The position numbers were made by a program, and so were the translations under genes. DNA of 29,630 nucleotides from positions 1-29,630 of the forward strand of contig CAJLCS010000024.1 of the NCBI GenBank assembly GCA_905205195.1, given 5' to 3'. This document shows positions 1 through 9,150 of this stretch, in pieces. Numbering within the stretch: the first letter of the stretch is position 1; each line of letters begins with the position of its first letter. This DNA is from an uncultured Eubacteriales bacterium (GTDB lineage: Bacteria > Bacillota > Clostridia > Oscillospirales > Oscillospiraceae). The notes under the pieces are model-generated. The model ran no database searches. It was not told where the DNA came from and saw nothing but the letters and a program-made list of their open reading frames with translations.

Positions 1-413
1 TCGGTCCAGAACTGCTTCACCGCCCCGGCGATCACCGGGCCGCGCCACACCACCGGATCGGTGGCGTTATCCAGCAGCAGGTTGATGGACATGACCTGAA
101 TGCCGCCCCGGGTCAGCGCCGGGTACAGGCCCTCCTCGGTAGCGCCCTGACATTCGGTCAGGCCGAAGGCCGTGGGCGCGGAGGGGCCGGTAATGTCCGC
201 ATCCAGCACGCCCACCCGCTTGCCGGTCCGGGCCACGGCCACCGCCATCATGGCGGTGATGGTGCTTTTGCCCACGCCGCCTTTGCCGGACACCACGGCA
301 ATGACCTTTTTCACGCTGGATTTCGGATTCAGCGCCGCTTTGAGATTCTGTGCCTTCCGATCGCCGCAGTCCGCGCTGCCGCAGGAAGAACAGTTTCCGC
401 TGCAAGAACTCAT
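1..413 (-). CDS. mrp: Mrp/NBP35-family Fe-S cluster carrier ATPase (partial, C-terminal end missing)
   Basis: P-loop ATPase of the Mrp/ApbC/NBP35 family, which is known to bind and transfer iron-sulfur clusters in the cytoplasm. The 137 visible residues begin with a cysteine cluster (Cys4, Cys8, Cys11, Cys16 in MSSCSGNCSSCGSADCG), then a deviant Walker A, SGKGGVGKST, near residues 44-53, and the LDADITGPSAP segment typical of the family. The ATG at 413 is preceded by AAAGGAG at good spacing; a TTG four bases further out is in another frame. The gene runs off the left edge, so the CXXC motif expected in the C-terminal half cannot be checked. It lies 21 bases after the ABC-F gene and may be cotranscribed with it. 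The family assignment is firm, the exact client proteins are not. Confidence 0.9.
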   Translation of the reverse strand, partial: MSSCSGNCSSCGSADCGDRKAQNLKAALNPKSSVKKVIAVVSGKGGVGKSTITAMMAVAVARTGKRVGVLDADITGPSAPTAFGLTECQGATEEGLYPALTRGGIQVMSINLLLDNATDPVVWRGPVIAGAVKQFWT

Positions 414-434
414 ACAATCACAACTCCTTTGGTA

Positions 435-2312
435 TTATTCCTCATTCAGATTTTCCTGGGCCTGCTCCCACTGCTCCATCAGATCGTTCAGCAGGTCCTC
501 CTGCCGCTGCTTTTCCTCCAGCAGGCGGGTCAGCTCCAGATAGTCGGCACTGGCCTGCTCCAGCTTTCCGTTCAGGTCCGCCAGCAGGGCCTCCTGTTTT
601 TCGATGTCCCGTTCCAGACGCCGGACCAGCTTTTCGCCGTCCCGGGTGCCGGTGCGGGGCCGCTCCTTTTTGATTTTCGGCTCGGCGGCAGGCGCCGTCC
701 GGTTCATGGCTTCATGCTCCAGAATGGACCGGTACTTGGTGTAGCCGCAGGGGAAATCCCGGATGGTGCCGTTTTCCAGCAGCCAGATCCGCTCGGCAAA
801 TTTCTCGATAAAATACCGGTCGTGGGACACGAAAAGCAGCGCACCGTCAAATTCCTCAATGGCGGCCTCCACCCACTCCCGGGACGCAATGTCCAGATGG
901 TTGGTCGGCTCGTCGAGAATCAGCAGATTGATTTTCTCGTCCATGAGCATACACAGCCGCAACCGGGACTGCTCACCGCCGGAGAGATTGCCCACCTGCT
1001 TGAACACATCTTCCCCCTGAAAGAGGAACTGGCCCAGCCGGTCCCGGGCCACCTGGGGCGTGCAGTTCTTCTCGTAGAGCATGGTGTCGTAAAGGCTCCG
1101 CTCCGGGTGGTCAAAGTGAATGATCTGGGGCAGATAGCCCCATTTCACCGTGGGGCCGAACTGGATTTTGCCCTGGCAGTCCTCCTCCCCCAGCAGGCAT
1201 TTGAGAAAGGTGGACTTTCCAGTGCCGTTATCGCCCAGAATCGCAATCCGTTCGCCCCCCTCCACCCGGAGGTTCACGTCGGAAAACAGCGTCCGGTCAC
1301 CGAAGGACTTGGACACATTCTTCATGGTAAACACCACGTCGCCCTCAAAGCCCTTTTCCCCGAAGCTGGCCTTCATGGTCCGCTCCTTGGTGGGGCGCTT
1401 GGTCTTTTCGATCCGGTCCATCCGATGCTGGATGGACATGGCCCGGCGGTACAGCGTCCGGTTGTTGATGCCCCAGCCCTTCATCCGCTCCACGGTATAG
1501 CCCAGCTGCTTCAGCTTGGCCTGCTCCTGCTCGTACTGCTTGAGCTGAAGGTCAAACCGGGCCTGCTTTTCATCCATATAGAAGGAATAGTTGCCGGAAT
1601 AGAATTCCGCGTGGCCGTCGGAAATCTCAATGACCCGCTGGGCCACCTGATCGAGAAAATACCGGTCATGGGAAATGGCCAGCACCGTTCCCTTGAAGCC
1701 CCGGATGTAGGTTTCCAGCCACTCCACGCTGTTCAGGTCCAGGTGGTTGGTCGGCTCGTCCAGCAGCAGAATATCGGTTTTTTCCAGCAGCAGCCGGGCC
1801 AGATTCACCCGGGTTTTCTCGCCGCCGGACAGGCTGTCAAATTCCTGCTGCCGCTGCTCTGCGGAAATGCCCAGGCCGTTGCAGATTTTGTCCGTTTCCA
1901 CGTCCATTTCGTAGCCGCCGCCGGCCTGAAACCGGTTGGTCAGGCTGTCATATTCCCGCAGCAGCGCCGGGGCGGCGGAACGGGTCATTTCCTGCTCCAG
2001 CACCTCCATCCGGGCGCGGAGCTTCATCAGCGGAGCAAAGGCGCAGCGCAGCACGTCCTCCACGGTGTAGCCTGCGGGATAATGGGGAATCTGGGAAATC
2101 AGGCCCAGCTTTTTGTTGGGATTGACGTAGACTTCCCCGCTGTCGTAGTCCATTTCCCCGGTGAGAATTTTGAAAAGGGTGGTTTTGCCGCAGCCGTTGC
2201 GGCCCAGAATGGCCACCCGCTCCCCTTCCTGAATTTCAAAGGAAATGCCATCGAGAAGATTTTCGCCGATGACAAAAAATTTCGTTAAATCTTTAACCTG
2301 TATATCAACCAT
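435..2312 (-). CDS. ABC-F family ATPase (YdiF/Uup-like, ribosome-associated type)
   Basis: Soluble protein of 625 residues with two ABC ATPase domains and no membrane domain, the ABC-F layout. First domain: Walker A GRNGCGKT at 37-44, signature LSGGE at 161-165, DEPTNHLD at 185-192. Second domain: GDNGTGKS at 360-367, LSGGEQ at 443-448, DEPTNHLD at 467-474. The charged inter-domain linker at about 245-325 is the part that enters the ribosomal E site in characterised ABC-F proteins. A charged C-terminal coiled coil (about 560-625) resembles those of Uup and YdiF. The ATG at 2312 has GGGAGAGG upstream. Known members help stalled translation or protect from ribosome-targeting antibiotics; which applies here cannot be read from the sequence. 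The YdiF/Uup-like architecture favours a housekeeping role. Confidence 0.92.
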   Translation of the reverse strand: MVDIQVKDLTKFFVIGENLLDGISFEIQEGERVAILGRNGCGKTTLFKILTGEMDYDSGEVYVNPNKKLGLISQIPHYPAGYTVEDVLRCAFAPLMKLRARMEVLEQEMTRSAAPALLREYDSLTNRFQAGGGYEMDVETDKICNGLGISAEQRQQEFDSLSGGEKTRVNLARLLLEKTDILLLDEPTNHLDLNSVEWLETYIRGFKGTVLAISHDRYFLDQVAQRVIEISDGHAEFYSGNYSFYMDEKQARFDLQLKQYEQEQAKLKQLGYTVERMKGWGINNRTLYRRAMSIQHRMDRIEKTKRPTKERTMKASFGEKGFEGDVVFTMKNVSKSFGDRTLFSDVNLRVEGGERIAILGDNGTGKSTFLKCLLGEEDCQGKIQFGPTVKWGYLPQIIHFDHPERSLYDTMLYEKNCTPQVARDRLGQFLFQGEDVFKQVGNLSGGEQSRLRLCMLMDEKINLLILDEPTNHLDIASREWVEAAIEEFDGALLFVSHDRYFIEKFAERIWLLENGTIRDFPCGYTKYRSILEHEAMNRTAPAAEPKIKKERPRTGTRDGEKLVRRLERDIEKQEALLADLNGKLEQASADYLELTRLLEEKQRQEDLLNDLMEQWEQAQENLNEE

Positions 2313-2330
2313 GTTGCCTCTCCCATGCGG

Positions 2331-2918
2331 TCACAGCCGTGCCGCAAGTTCGGTCAGTTCTTCCCTGCTCAGCAGCAGATTCAGCGCCTGCAGCATGGCG
2401 TTGCTGCTCATCTGCGTCGGAAAGTCCAGCTGCTGAAGCAGCTTTTTCCGTTTTTCGCTGCTGTTCGGCCCGCCGGACAGCCCCAGCGCCATCAGATCCT
2501 GCTTGGTGATGTTGCCCTCGGGACAGGACGCCTCCTGCTCCTCAAAGGTCGCGCCGCAGCGCCGCAGCGCCTCCAGAATCACCGGCGGCCGCATTCCTTC
2601 CACCCCCAGCTTGCCTTCCTTGCCGGGGGCTGTCTTTCTTTTTTCCTTCCCGTACAGCTCTGGAATATAGGCCTGCTTCAGATATTGGGCCGGAATGGCA
2701 CTTTTCAGATAATTGCGGATGACAAACCCGGCGCCGTCGGAGTCCGTCAGCACGATCAGCCCACGGGTCTCGGCCACCCGGCGCAGCAGAGCCAGCTGCT
2801 GCCGGTCCTTCATAATGCCGAAGCCGGAGGTTTCCAGAATGGGGGCATCCACAATCTGGGCCAGCGTATTTTTGTCGTACCGGCCCTCCACCACAATGGC
2901 TTCCCGAATCTTAATCAT
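2331..2918 (-). CDS. rnmV: Ribonuclease M5 (TOPRIM domain, 5S rRNA maturation)
   Basis: Protein of 195 residues made of an N-terminal TOPRIM domain and a DUF4093-type C-terminal domain, the structure of RNase M5, which cleaves 5S rRNA precursors in Firmicutes. Visible TOPRIM residues are the glutamate in VVEGRYDK (residues 9-16) and Asp59/Asp61 in LTDSDGAG; the KEGKLGVEGM stretch near 105 is also typical. The C-terminal block LGLSGGPNSSEKRKKLL and following leucine-rich end match DUF4093. The start at 2918 has AGGAGG seven bases upstream and overlaps the end of holA by 8 bases, so translation is probably coupled. A related TOPRIM protein of other function is possible, but length and both domains fit RnmV. 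Confidence 0.87.
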   Translation of the reverse strand: MIKIREAIVVEGRYDKNTLAQIVDAPILETSGFGIMKDRQQLALLRRVAETRGLIVLTDSDGAGFVIRNYLKSAIPAQYLKQAYIPELYGKEKRKTAPGKEGKLGVEGMRPPVILEALRRCGATFEEQEASCPEGNITKQDLMALGLSGGPNSSEKRKKLLQQLDFPTQMSSNAMLQALNLLLSREELTELAARL

Positions 2919-3960
2919 GCCGGGCCTCCTGTGCCAGACGCAGCAGCAGCAGCTCCAGCAGCCGCTCCGGCTCGTCGTAAGACGTTTTGATTTTGCTGTC
3001 CGTCTCCATCACCAGCTCCGTGGCTTGCCGGCAGAACCGGGGCGAAAAGCGCCGAGCTGCATCCATGGTCTTCCGGGCCGGATAATCCGGCATTCCGCAC
3101 AGCTTCATCAGATCTCCGGATGATTTCCCGTTGTCCAGCAGCACCCGGGCCGCGCCGAGACGGCGGACGTGAGCGCCCACTGCGCCCAGAATGGCCAGCG
3201 GCTCCTGCTGCATTTTCAGCAGCTGCTGCAGCTTCTGCAGGGCCTGATCGTAGCGCCCCGCGCCCAGAAAATCGGTCATCTGGAACACCACCGCGTCCAG
3301 CACCGGCTCCGTCACCGCGTCGATGTCGGATTTACAGATTTCCTCCGCCCCCGAATAGGCGCAGATTTTGTCGATTTCCCCGCTCAGCGCCGTCATGGTG
3401 CCGCCGGTCAGATCGATCAGATACAGGCACAGGTCCGTGGAAATCCGCTTGCCCGCCGCCGCAAAATGCCGGGTGATCCACGCAACCAGGTCACGCTGGT
3501 TCTGCTTTTCAAAGCAGACGATGGCTGCGTTCTTTTCCAGCACGTCCCACAGCTTTTTCTGGCGCTTATCCGGCTTCCAGGCCACCGTTTCATAGGTCAG
3601 AACCACGGTGCAGTAGTCTGGAATGTCGCCCAGCACGTCGATCATCTTGTCCCGGTCGCCTTCCGACAGCTTAAACAGGTCCACATCGTCCACCTGGACG
3701 AAGGTCCGCTCCGCCATCATGGGCAGATTCTCCACCGCGTCGGCAAAAACCCGGACGGTGAACGTCTCCGACGTCAGCCGGTGTGCATTGAAGGACTCGG
3801 TCAGCTCGTCCAGCAGCCGGGTGTGCATCTGATCCAGATAATAATGAAGAAGGAAGATTTCCTCCCCGTAAAAAACGTACAGCCGCTCCGGCTGCCGGTT
3901 TTTCAGGGCGAGCTTCAGCTGCTTCAGCCCGTTATCCGCCGGTTCCGTTCGTTTTGCCAA
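2911..3960 (-). CDS. holA: DNA polymerase III delta subunit (clamp loader)
   Basis: Protein of 349 residues matching HolA, the delta subunit that opens the beta sliding clamp as part of the clamp loader. The N-terminal ERLYVFYGEEIFLLHYYLDQM pattern, the KLWDVLEKNAAIVCFEKQN segment and the C-terminal helical domain (LQQLLKMQQEPLAILGAV, then SDLxxLxG-like MKLCGMPDYPARK) are typical. The start is a TTG at 3960. It is chosen because AAGGGGTGAG lies directly upstream, overlapping the stop codon of comEC, and no internal ATG would leave a complete N-terminal domain. The gap to comEC is only 4 bases, so coupled translation is likely. The order comEC-holA is common in Firmicutes. Confidence 0.93.
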   Translation of the reverse strand: MAKRTEPADNGLKQLKLALKNRQPERLYVFYGEEIFLLHYYLDQMHTRLLDELTESFNAHRLTSETFTVRVFADAVENLPMMAERTFVQVDDVDLFKLSEGDRDKMIDVLGDIPDYCTVVLTYETVAWKPDKRQKKLWDVLEKNAAIVCFEKQNQRDLVAWITRHFAAAGKRISTDLCLYLIDLTGGTMTALSGEIDKICAYSGAEEICKSDIDAVTEPVLDAVVFQMTDFLGAGRYDQALQKLQQLLKMQQEPLAILGAVGAHVRRLGAARVLLDNGKSSGDLMKLCGMPDYPARKTMDAARRFSPRFCRQATELVMETDSKIKTSYDEPERLLELLLLRLAQEARHD

Positions 3961-3964
3961 AGTC

Positions 3965-6208
3965 TCACCCCTTAAAAATCACCGTTCCGTCCCGGTCCGT
4001 CCGATAAATCCGGCACCCCGCCGCTTCCAGCCGGTCCAGCACCTCCTGCGTCGGATGGCCGTAGGCATTGTCCTTTCCCACGGAAATCACGGCGGCATTG
4101 GGCCGGGTGGCGGTCAGAAGCGCCTCGGAGGTAGCCCGGGCGGAGCCGTGATGCCCCACCACCAGCACGTCCAGCCGGGGCAGCGTCACCCGCCGCAGCA
4201 GGGCCTGCTCCGTCTCCTGATTGTTGTCACCGGTTATCAGTATAGCACAGTTTTCCGTCTGAAACAAGACAAATAAACTGGTTTCGTTGCTGTCCGCCTG
4301 ACTGTCGGGCACATATAGCCGGATGGTGCTGCCGCCGAAGGTAATCTCCGTATCCCGGTCCACCGACGTTGCAGGCGCAGCCGCAAGAAGCTGCCGGGCC
4401 GTTTCACCCTCCGCCGGATCGGGAACATACAGGCAGTCCGCCGGGATCCGGGTCAGCAGCAGCGGGGCGCCGTCGGCGTGGTCCCGGTCGAAATGGGTCA
4501 GAATCAGCCCGTCCAGATGATCGATGCCCTGACTGAGCAGCGTTTCCGCCGCCGCGTCGGCGGCATCCTCCTCATAGCTGCCGCCGCAGTCCACAAGGAA
4601 GCTCTTCCCCTCGCTTTGCAGCAGGATGCACTGCCCCTGCCCCACGTTCAGCACCGTTACCCGGCACTGGCCGAGGAAGGGCTGCACCCAGGAGAGCAGC
4701 AGGGCCAGGCATAGCCCCACGGCAATGCCGCCTGCCAGAAGCACCGGCTTTTTCCGCCTGAGCAGAAGAAACACGCCGACGGCCAGACAGGTGCCCACGA
4801 TCCAGATTACGATAAAGATACTGCGGGTATAGACGGTAGCCACCGGGAACCGGGAAAGCAGGTTTGCCACGCCGCCGATGTACCGGATTCCGGCGGTTCC
4901 GATCGCCGCAAGCACTTTTGCGCCGCCTGTCCAGAACAGGCCCACCAGGCAGCTGAGGCAGACGGCATAAAACGTCAGCGACACCGCCCAAAGGGTCAGC
5001 AGATTGGTCAGAATGCCGATCAGGCTGACCGTCCCGAAAGAGTACGCCGACAGCGGCATGGTAACGGCCGTAGCGCCCAGCGTCACGCTGACGCTCTGGA
5101 CGGCCCGATGCAGCAGCCGCACCGGCAGGGATTTTCCGCGGAACCGGCCGAACCGCTTCCGATCCAGCGCCCAGGCGCTGATCCGGCCGGAAAAGCCGGT
5201 CATGCCGACGACGCACCCGGCGGACAGCAGAAAGCTGACCGAGGTGATGACCAGCGGGTTGACCGCCAGCATGGTCAGGGCTGCCGCAGCCAGCGCGGTG
5301 GGCGGATCGTATTCCCGCCGGAACCCCGGGGCCAGAATCATCAGTGCCTGCATGATGCAGGCCCGGACCACCGACGGCGTCATCCCGGCCACCAGCGCAA
5401 ACAGCGCCAGCAACGGAAGGCCGAGGGCTGCCATCAGGCCCCGCCGCCGTCCGGTGAGTACCGTCAGCACGGAGAGCAGAATGGTCACATGCAGGCCGGA
5501 AACGGCCACAATATGGCGAATACCGCTGATTTTCAGCGCCGTATCCCGGGCATAATCCAGCCCGGTGGTGTCGCCCAGCAGAAGCGCCCTGGCAAAGGCC
5601 CCATCCTCCGGGGAAAACAGCTGACCGATCAGGCTCTTCAGCCGCAGACGGAGGTAAGCCGGGTAGTATTTCCACGGCAGCGTTTCCGCCGGTGTCAGAA
5701 CCGTGTCACCCCGCTGATAGCAAAGCAGGAAAATCCCGCTGCCCCGGTGGAAGGTGGCCGCCTTCTCCCCGCCGCCGGTATAGCGGAATCGGAAGGTGCC
5801 CTCGATCCGGTCCCCGGGCGTCAGCTGGGCATCGTCTTTCAGATACACCCGGACCCGGTAGGTCCGGCCGTTTTGACGCAGATAGCCGTCCGCCGCCCCG
5901 CCGTAGGCGGTGCGCCAGCTGTAATCGGAAATTTCAATCTGCGCCTCGCCGGTTTTCCCGTCCAGCCCGGCGGCATCCCGGAGATACAGACCGTCATACA
6001 GGCAGAACCACCCCGCGCCCAGCGTCATGCCGAGAAACAGTACCGCCAGGACACGAAACCGCTTCCAACGCTGGGACAGACACACCAGGGCCACCGCCAG
6101 AAAGGCGCAGACGGCCGCCGCCGGAATGAGCCACTGCGTCTCCTCCAGGCATACGCCCAGCGCGCACGCCGCCGCAAAGCCGGACGTCAGCCAAACCAGT
6201 ACCCGCAT
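3965..6208 (-). CDS. comEC: ComEC/Rec2 DNA internalisation channel
   Basis: Polytopic membrane protein of 747 residues, the family that moves single-stranded DNA across the membrane in natural transformation. It has several N-terminal membrane segments, a soluble OB-like region, the competence core with the hallmark AVSGLHV near residue 235, more membrane helices, and a C-terminal metallo-beta-lactamase domain with THFDRDHADG (near 572) and GHHGSARATS. All three domains look intact. I start at the ATG at 6208, which has GGCGGGAG seven bases upstream. An in-frame TTG at 6229 has no ribosome site and directly follows a terminator hairpin. No pilus or comEA/comFA genes are nearby, so whether the cell is transformable cannot be judged here. 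Confidence 0.92.
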   Translation of the reverse strand: MRVLVWLTSGFAAACALGVCLEETQWLIPAAAVCAFLAVALVCLSQRWKRFRVLAVLFLGMTLGAGWFCLYDGLYLRDAAGLDGKTGEAQIEISDYSWRTAYGGAADGYLRQNGRTYRVRVYLKDDAQLTPGDRIEGTFRFRYTGGGEKAATFHRGSGIFLLCYQRGDTVLTPAETLPWKYYPAYLRLRLKSLIGQLFSPEDGAFARALLLGDTTGLDYARDTALKISGIRHIVAVSGLHVTILLSVLTVLTGRRRGLMAALGLPLLALFALVAGMTPSVVRACIMQALMILAPGFRREYDPPTALAAAALTMLAVNPLVITSVSFLLSAGCVVGMTGFSGRISAWALDRKRFGRFRGKSLPVRLLHRAVQSVSVTLGATAVTMPLSAYSFGTVSLIGILTNLLTLWAVSLTFYAVCLSCLVGLFWTGGAKVLAAIGTAGIRYIGGVANLLSRFPVATVYTRSIFIVIWIVGTCLAVGVFLLLRRKKPVLLAGGIAVGLCLALLLSWVQPFLGQCRVTVLNVGQGQCILLQSEGKSFLVDCGGSYEEDAADAAAETLLSQGIDHLDGLILTHFDRDHADGAPLLLTRIPADCLYVPDPAEGETARQLLAAAPATSVDRDTEITFGGSTIRLYVPDSQADSNETSLFVLFQTENCAILITGDNNQETEQALLRRVTLPRLDVLVVGHHGSARATSEALLTATRPNAAVISVGKDNAYGHPTQEVLDRLEAAGCRIYRTDRDGTVIFKG

Positions 6209-6230
6209 CTGCACTCCCGCCTTTCGCAAA

Positions 6231-6256
6231 AGGGCGCCGCCAGACGGCGACGCCCT
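6231..6256 (-). terminator. Rho-independent terminator after alaS
   Basis: An 11-bp stem with one G-U pair (AGGGCGTCGCC with GGCGGCGCCCT) and a GTCT loop, followed by TTTTGC on the minus strand. It starts 7 bases after the alaS stop codon. It separates alaS from comEC, so comEC must use readthrough or a promoter inside the end of alaS. Confidence 0.75.
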
Positions 6257-6262
6257 TCTTCA

Positions 6263-8902
6263 TCAATTCAGCTTCGACATGACGAAGTCGTCCACCTGTG
6301 CCAGCGCATCGTCCACCTTGAAGGCGTCCTTGCCGCCGCCCATGGCGGAATCCGGCTTGCCGCCGCCGCTGCCGCCGCACACGGCGCAGACCCGCTTCAC
6401 CAGATCGCCGGCCTTGATGCCTGCCGCGATGGCTTCCTTGCCGCAGACGGCCAGGAAGGAAATCTTGCCGTCGTTGACCGTGGACAGCACCGCGATAACA
6501 TCGCTGGCCTTGTCCCGCAGCAGATCGCCCATCTGACGCAGCTTGTTGGCGTCGGCCTCGGGCAGCATGGCCGTGATCACATGGAAATTGCCGACCTTCC
6601 GGGCGCCATACAGGAACCGGTCCGCTTCACCGGCGGATTCCCGGGCCTTGAAGGCCTCAATCCGGTGCTTCAGGTTCTTGACCTCCTCGATCTGGCCCTG
6701 AATCCGGTCCGCCAGCTCGGCGGGCTTGACCTTCAGCATGGCGCTAGCCCGGAGCAGCCGCTCCTGGCTCTTCTCCATCCGCTTCAGGCACTCCTTGCCG
6801 GTGATGGCTTCAATCCGGCGGACACCGGAGGCCACGGAGCCTTCGCTTACGATCTCAAAGGGGCCGACCTTGGCGGTATTGTCCAGGTGAGTACCGCCGC
6901 ACAACTCCACGGAGAAGCCGCCCATGTTGACCACCCGGACCGTATCGCCGTACTCTTCGCTGAACAGTGCCATGGCGCCCAGCTTTTTGGCCTCGTCAAT
7001 GGGTACTTCCCGGGTGACGATGTCGTAGCCGTCCAGAATGGCGTTCTGCACAATGGCATTGACCTTCATCAGCTCCTCCGTCGTCAGCGCGGAGTAGTGG
7101 GTAAAGTCGAAGCGCAGCCGATCCGGCTCCACCAGAGAGCCTGCCTGCTGGACATGGTCGCCCAGCACGCTCTGCAGCGCCTTCTGCAGCAGGTGGGTGG
7201 CGGAGTGGGCACGCATGATGGCCTTGCGCCGGTCCACGTCGATGGAGGCGCACACCACGTCATCCACCTTCAGCGAGCCGCGGACCATGGTGCCGTGATG
7301 CAGGTACTTGCCGCCCTTGTCCTTCTGGACGTCGATGACCTCAAAGCGGCTGTCGCCCATGAGAATCACGCCCCGATCGGCTACCTGGCCGCCCATTTCC
7401 GCATAGAAGGGCGTCTTATCCAGCACGATAATGCCGCTTTCGCCGCCGGCGATGGTGCCGGAGACCTCGTCGCCCACGCAGACCGCCAGGACCTTGGCTT
7501 CGGTATTGAATTCGTCATAGCCGACGAAAGTGGTCGGCGTCTGATCCAGGCCCAGATCAATACCGGCCCATGCCAGATCGCCCAGCGCCTTCCGGGCCTC
7601 CCGGGCGCGCTGCTTCTGGTCCTCCATCAGCTTGGCAAAGCCGGGCTGATCCAGCGTCATACCCTCGTCCTCCACCATTTCCAGCGTCAGATCCACGGGG
7701 AAGCCGTAGGTATCGTAGAGCTTGAAGGCGTCGGCGCCGGAGAACATGGTCTCCCCCTTGGCCTTGTGCTCGGCCAGCATATCGGCAAAAATCTTCATGC
7801 CGCCGTCGATGGTCCGGGCGAAGTTTTCTTCCTCCACCTTCACCACCTTGGTGATATAGGCCGCCCGCTCCCGCAGGTAGCCGTAGTGAGATTCGTTTTC
7901 ATGGATGACCGTCTCCACCACATCATACAGGAAGGGATCGTTCACCCCCAGCAGCTTGCCGTGGCGGGCCGCACGCCGCAGCAGACGGCACAGAACGTAG
8001 CCCCGGCCCTCGTTGCTGGGCAGCACGCCGTCGGCAATCATGAACGTGGAGGCCCGGATGTGGTCCGTAATGACCCGCAGGGACACATCGGTCTTATTGC
8101 TCTGGCCGTAGGAAGCGCCGGTGATCTTCGTGACGTGATTGGTGATGTTCATCACCGTGTCCACGTCGAACAGGCTGTCCACGTCCTGACACACTACAGC
8201 CAGACGCTCCAGGCCCATGCCGGTATCGATGTTCTTCTGGACCAGCTCGGTATAGTTGCCGTTGCCGTCGTTGTCGAACTGGGAGAAGACGTTGTTCCAG
8301 ACCTCCATGTACCGGTCGCAGTCGCAGCCGACGGTACAGCCTGGCTTGCCGCAGCCGTACTTTTCGCCCCGGTCATAGTACACCTCGGAACAGGGGCCGC
8401 AGGGACCGGAGCCGTGCTCCCAGAAGTTGTCCTCCTTGCCGAACCGGAAAATCCGCTCGGCAGGGATGCCGATTTCCTTGTTCCAGATGTCGAAGGCCTC
8501 CTCGTCCTTCTCGTAGATAGAGGGATATAGCCGGTTTTCGTCCAGCCCCACCACCTTGGTCAGGAATTCCCAACACCAGGCAATGGCCTCGTGCTTGAAA
8601 TAGTCGCCGAAGGAGAAGTTGCCCAGCATCTCAAAATAGGTGCCATGACGGGCGGTTTTGCCGATGTTCTCGATGTCACCGGTGCGGATGCACTTCTGAC
8701 AGGTGCAGACACGGCGGCGGGGCGGCACCACTTCCCCCTTGAAGTAGGGCTTCATCGGCGCCATACCGGAGTTAATCAGCAGCAGGGACGGATCGTTCTG
8801 GGGAATCAACGAAAAGCTGGGCAGACGCAGATGGCCCTTGCTCTCGAAGAAGGACAGGAACATCTCCCGCAGTTCGTTGACGCCGTATGGTTTTTGACTC
8901 AT
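6263..8902 (-). CDS. alaS: Alanyl-tRNA synthetase
   Basis: Full-length class II synthetase of 879 residues that charges tRNA-Ala. Its order is aminoacylation domain (ELREMFLSFFESKGH at the N-terminus), tRNA-binding helices, editing domain, and C-terminal DHHA1 domain. The editing zinc site is visible as HSATH (about 565-569) and CGGTH (about 667-671). The C-terminal DHHA1 domain carries the glycine-rich GGSGGGKPDSAMGGG. The ATG at 8902 is preceded by GGAGGT at good spacing. Expression is almost certainly controlled by the T-box leader just upstream; the gene is followed by its own terminator, so it looks monocistronic. Confidence 0.98.
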   Translation of the reverse strand: MSQKPYGVNELREMFLSFFESKGHLRLPSFSLIPQNDPSLLLINSGMAPMKPYFKGEVVPPRRRVCTCQKCIRTGDIENIGKTARHGTYFEMLGNFSFGDYFKHEAIAWCWEFLTKVVGLDENRLYPSIYEKDEEAFDIWNKEIGIPAERIFRFGKEDNFWEHGSGPCGPCSEVYYDRGEKYGCGKPGCTVGCDCDRYMEVWNNVFSQFDNDGNGNYTELVQKNIDTGMGLERLAVVCQDVDSLFDVDTVMNITNHVTKITGASYGQSNKTDVSLRVITDHIRASTFMIADGVLPSNEGRGYVLCRLLRRAARHGKLLGVNDPFLYDVVETVIHENESHYGYLRERAAYITKVVKVEEENFARTIDGGMKIFADMLAEHKAKGETMFSGADAFKLYDTYGFPVDLTLEMVEDEGMTLDQPGFAKLMEDQKQRAREARKALGDLAWAGIDLGLDQTPTTFVGYDEFNTEAKVLAVCVGDEVSGTIAGGESGIIVLDKTPFYAEMGGQVADRGVILMGDSRFEVIDVQKDKGGKYLHHGTMVRGSLKVDDVVCASIDVDRRKAIMRAHSATHLLQKALQSVLGDHVQQAGSLVEPDRLRFDFTHYSALTTEELMKVNAIVQNAILDGYDIVTREVPIDEAKKLGAMALFSEEYGDTVRVVNMGGFSVELCGGTHLDNTAKVGPFEIVSEGSVASGVRRIEAITGKECLKRMEKSQERLLRASAMLKVKPAELADRIQGQIEEVKNLKHRIEAFKARESAGEADRFLYGARKVGNFHVITAMLPEADANKLRQMGDLLRDKASDVIAVLSTVNDGKISFLAVCGKEAIAAGIKAGDLVKRVCAVCGGSGGGKPDSAMGGGKDAFKVDDALAQVDDFVMSKLN

Positions 8903-8927
8903 TGGAATTACCTCCGTTTGATATAGC

Positions 8928-9150
8928 TTGAAAAAGAAACACCTCGCCCCTGTGTTAGGGGCGAGGTCAATCGCGGTACCACCCTAATTTGCCGAAAATC
9001 CGGCCACTTAGACGCTCTGTAACGGGAGCCCCCGTCCCGGTCCTCCCGGGCGACTTGGAAATGGCCCGCAGCAGAGATCTGCGAGGGCTTTCACCGTCCC
9101 CTCTCGCTAAGGCATACTCCGCTGCTTGGTTTCCGCACTGTCTTTGTCAG
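8928..9150 (-). promoter_or_regulatory. T-box riboswitch leader of alaS
   Basis: The minus strand carries the near-invariant T-box AGGGTGGTACCGCG at 8985-8972, which binds the tRNA acceptor end when it forms the antiterminator. It is followed by the attenuator at 8966-8942. Upstream, a Stem I-like region (about 9140-9055) holds AGTA, GCGAG/CTCGC and GGTGAAAG elements usual for such leaders. A GCC-A at 9065-9062, flanked by GGAAA/TTTCC pairing, is a candidate alanine specifier, but I could not place the specifier loop with certainty. Uncharged tRNA-Ala should favour readthrough into alaS. Confidence 0.92.
8942..8966 (-). terminator. T-box attenuator (intrinsic terminator)
   Basis: Perfect 9-bp stem CCTCGCCCC/GGGGCGAGG with a TAACACA loop, followed by TGTTTCTTTTT on the minus strand. 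It lies between the T-box sequence and the alaS ribosome-binding site, the standard arrangement for a transcriptional attenuator. Confidence 0.92.

Noticed and set aside
67..417. Frame with TTG start on the minus strand at the left edge
   Set aside because: Out of frame with the real Mrp-type gene, which has an ATG at 413 and clear P-loop motifs.
435..2312. Antibiotic-resistance ABC-F protein
   Set aside because: The ABC-F family is certain, but the architecture with a C-terminal coiled coil resembles housekeeping YdiF/Uup proteins, and nothing in the sequence shows resistance.
5108..8530. Open frame of 1140 codons on the plus strand
   Set aside because: It is antisense to comEC and alaS, both clear genes with ribosome sites. 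The product is rich in His, Gln, Pro and Gly, typical of the reverse strand of GC-rich coding DNA.
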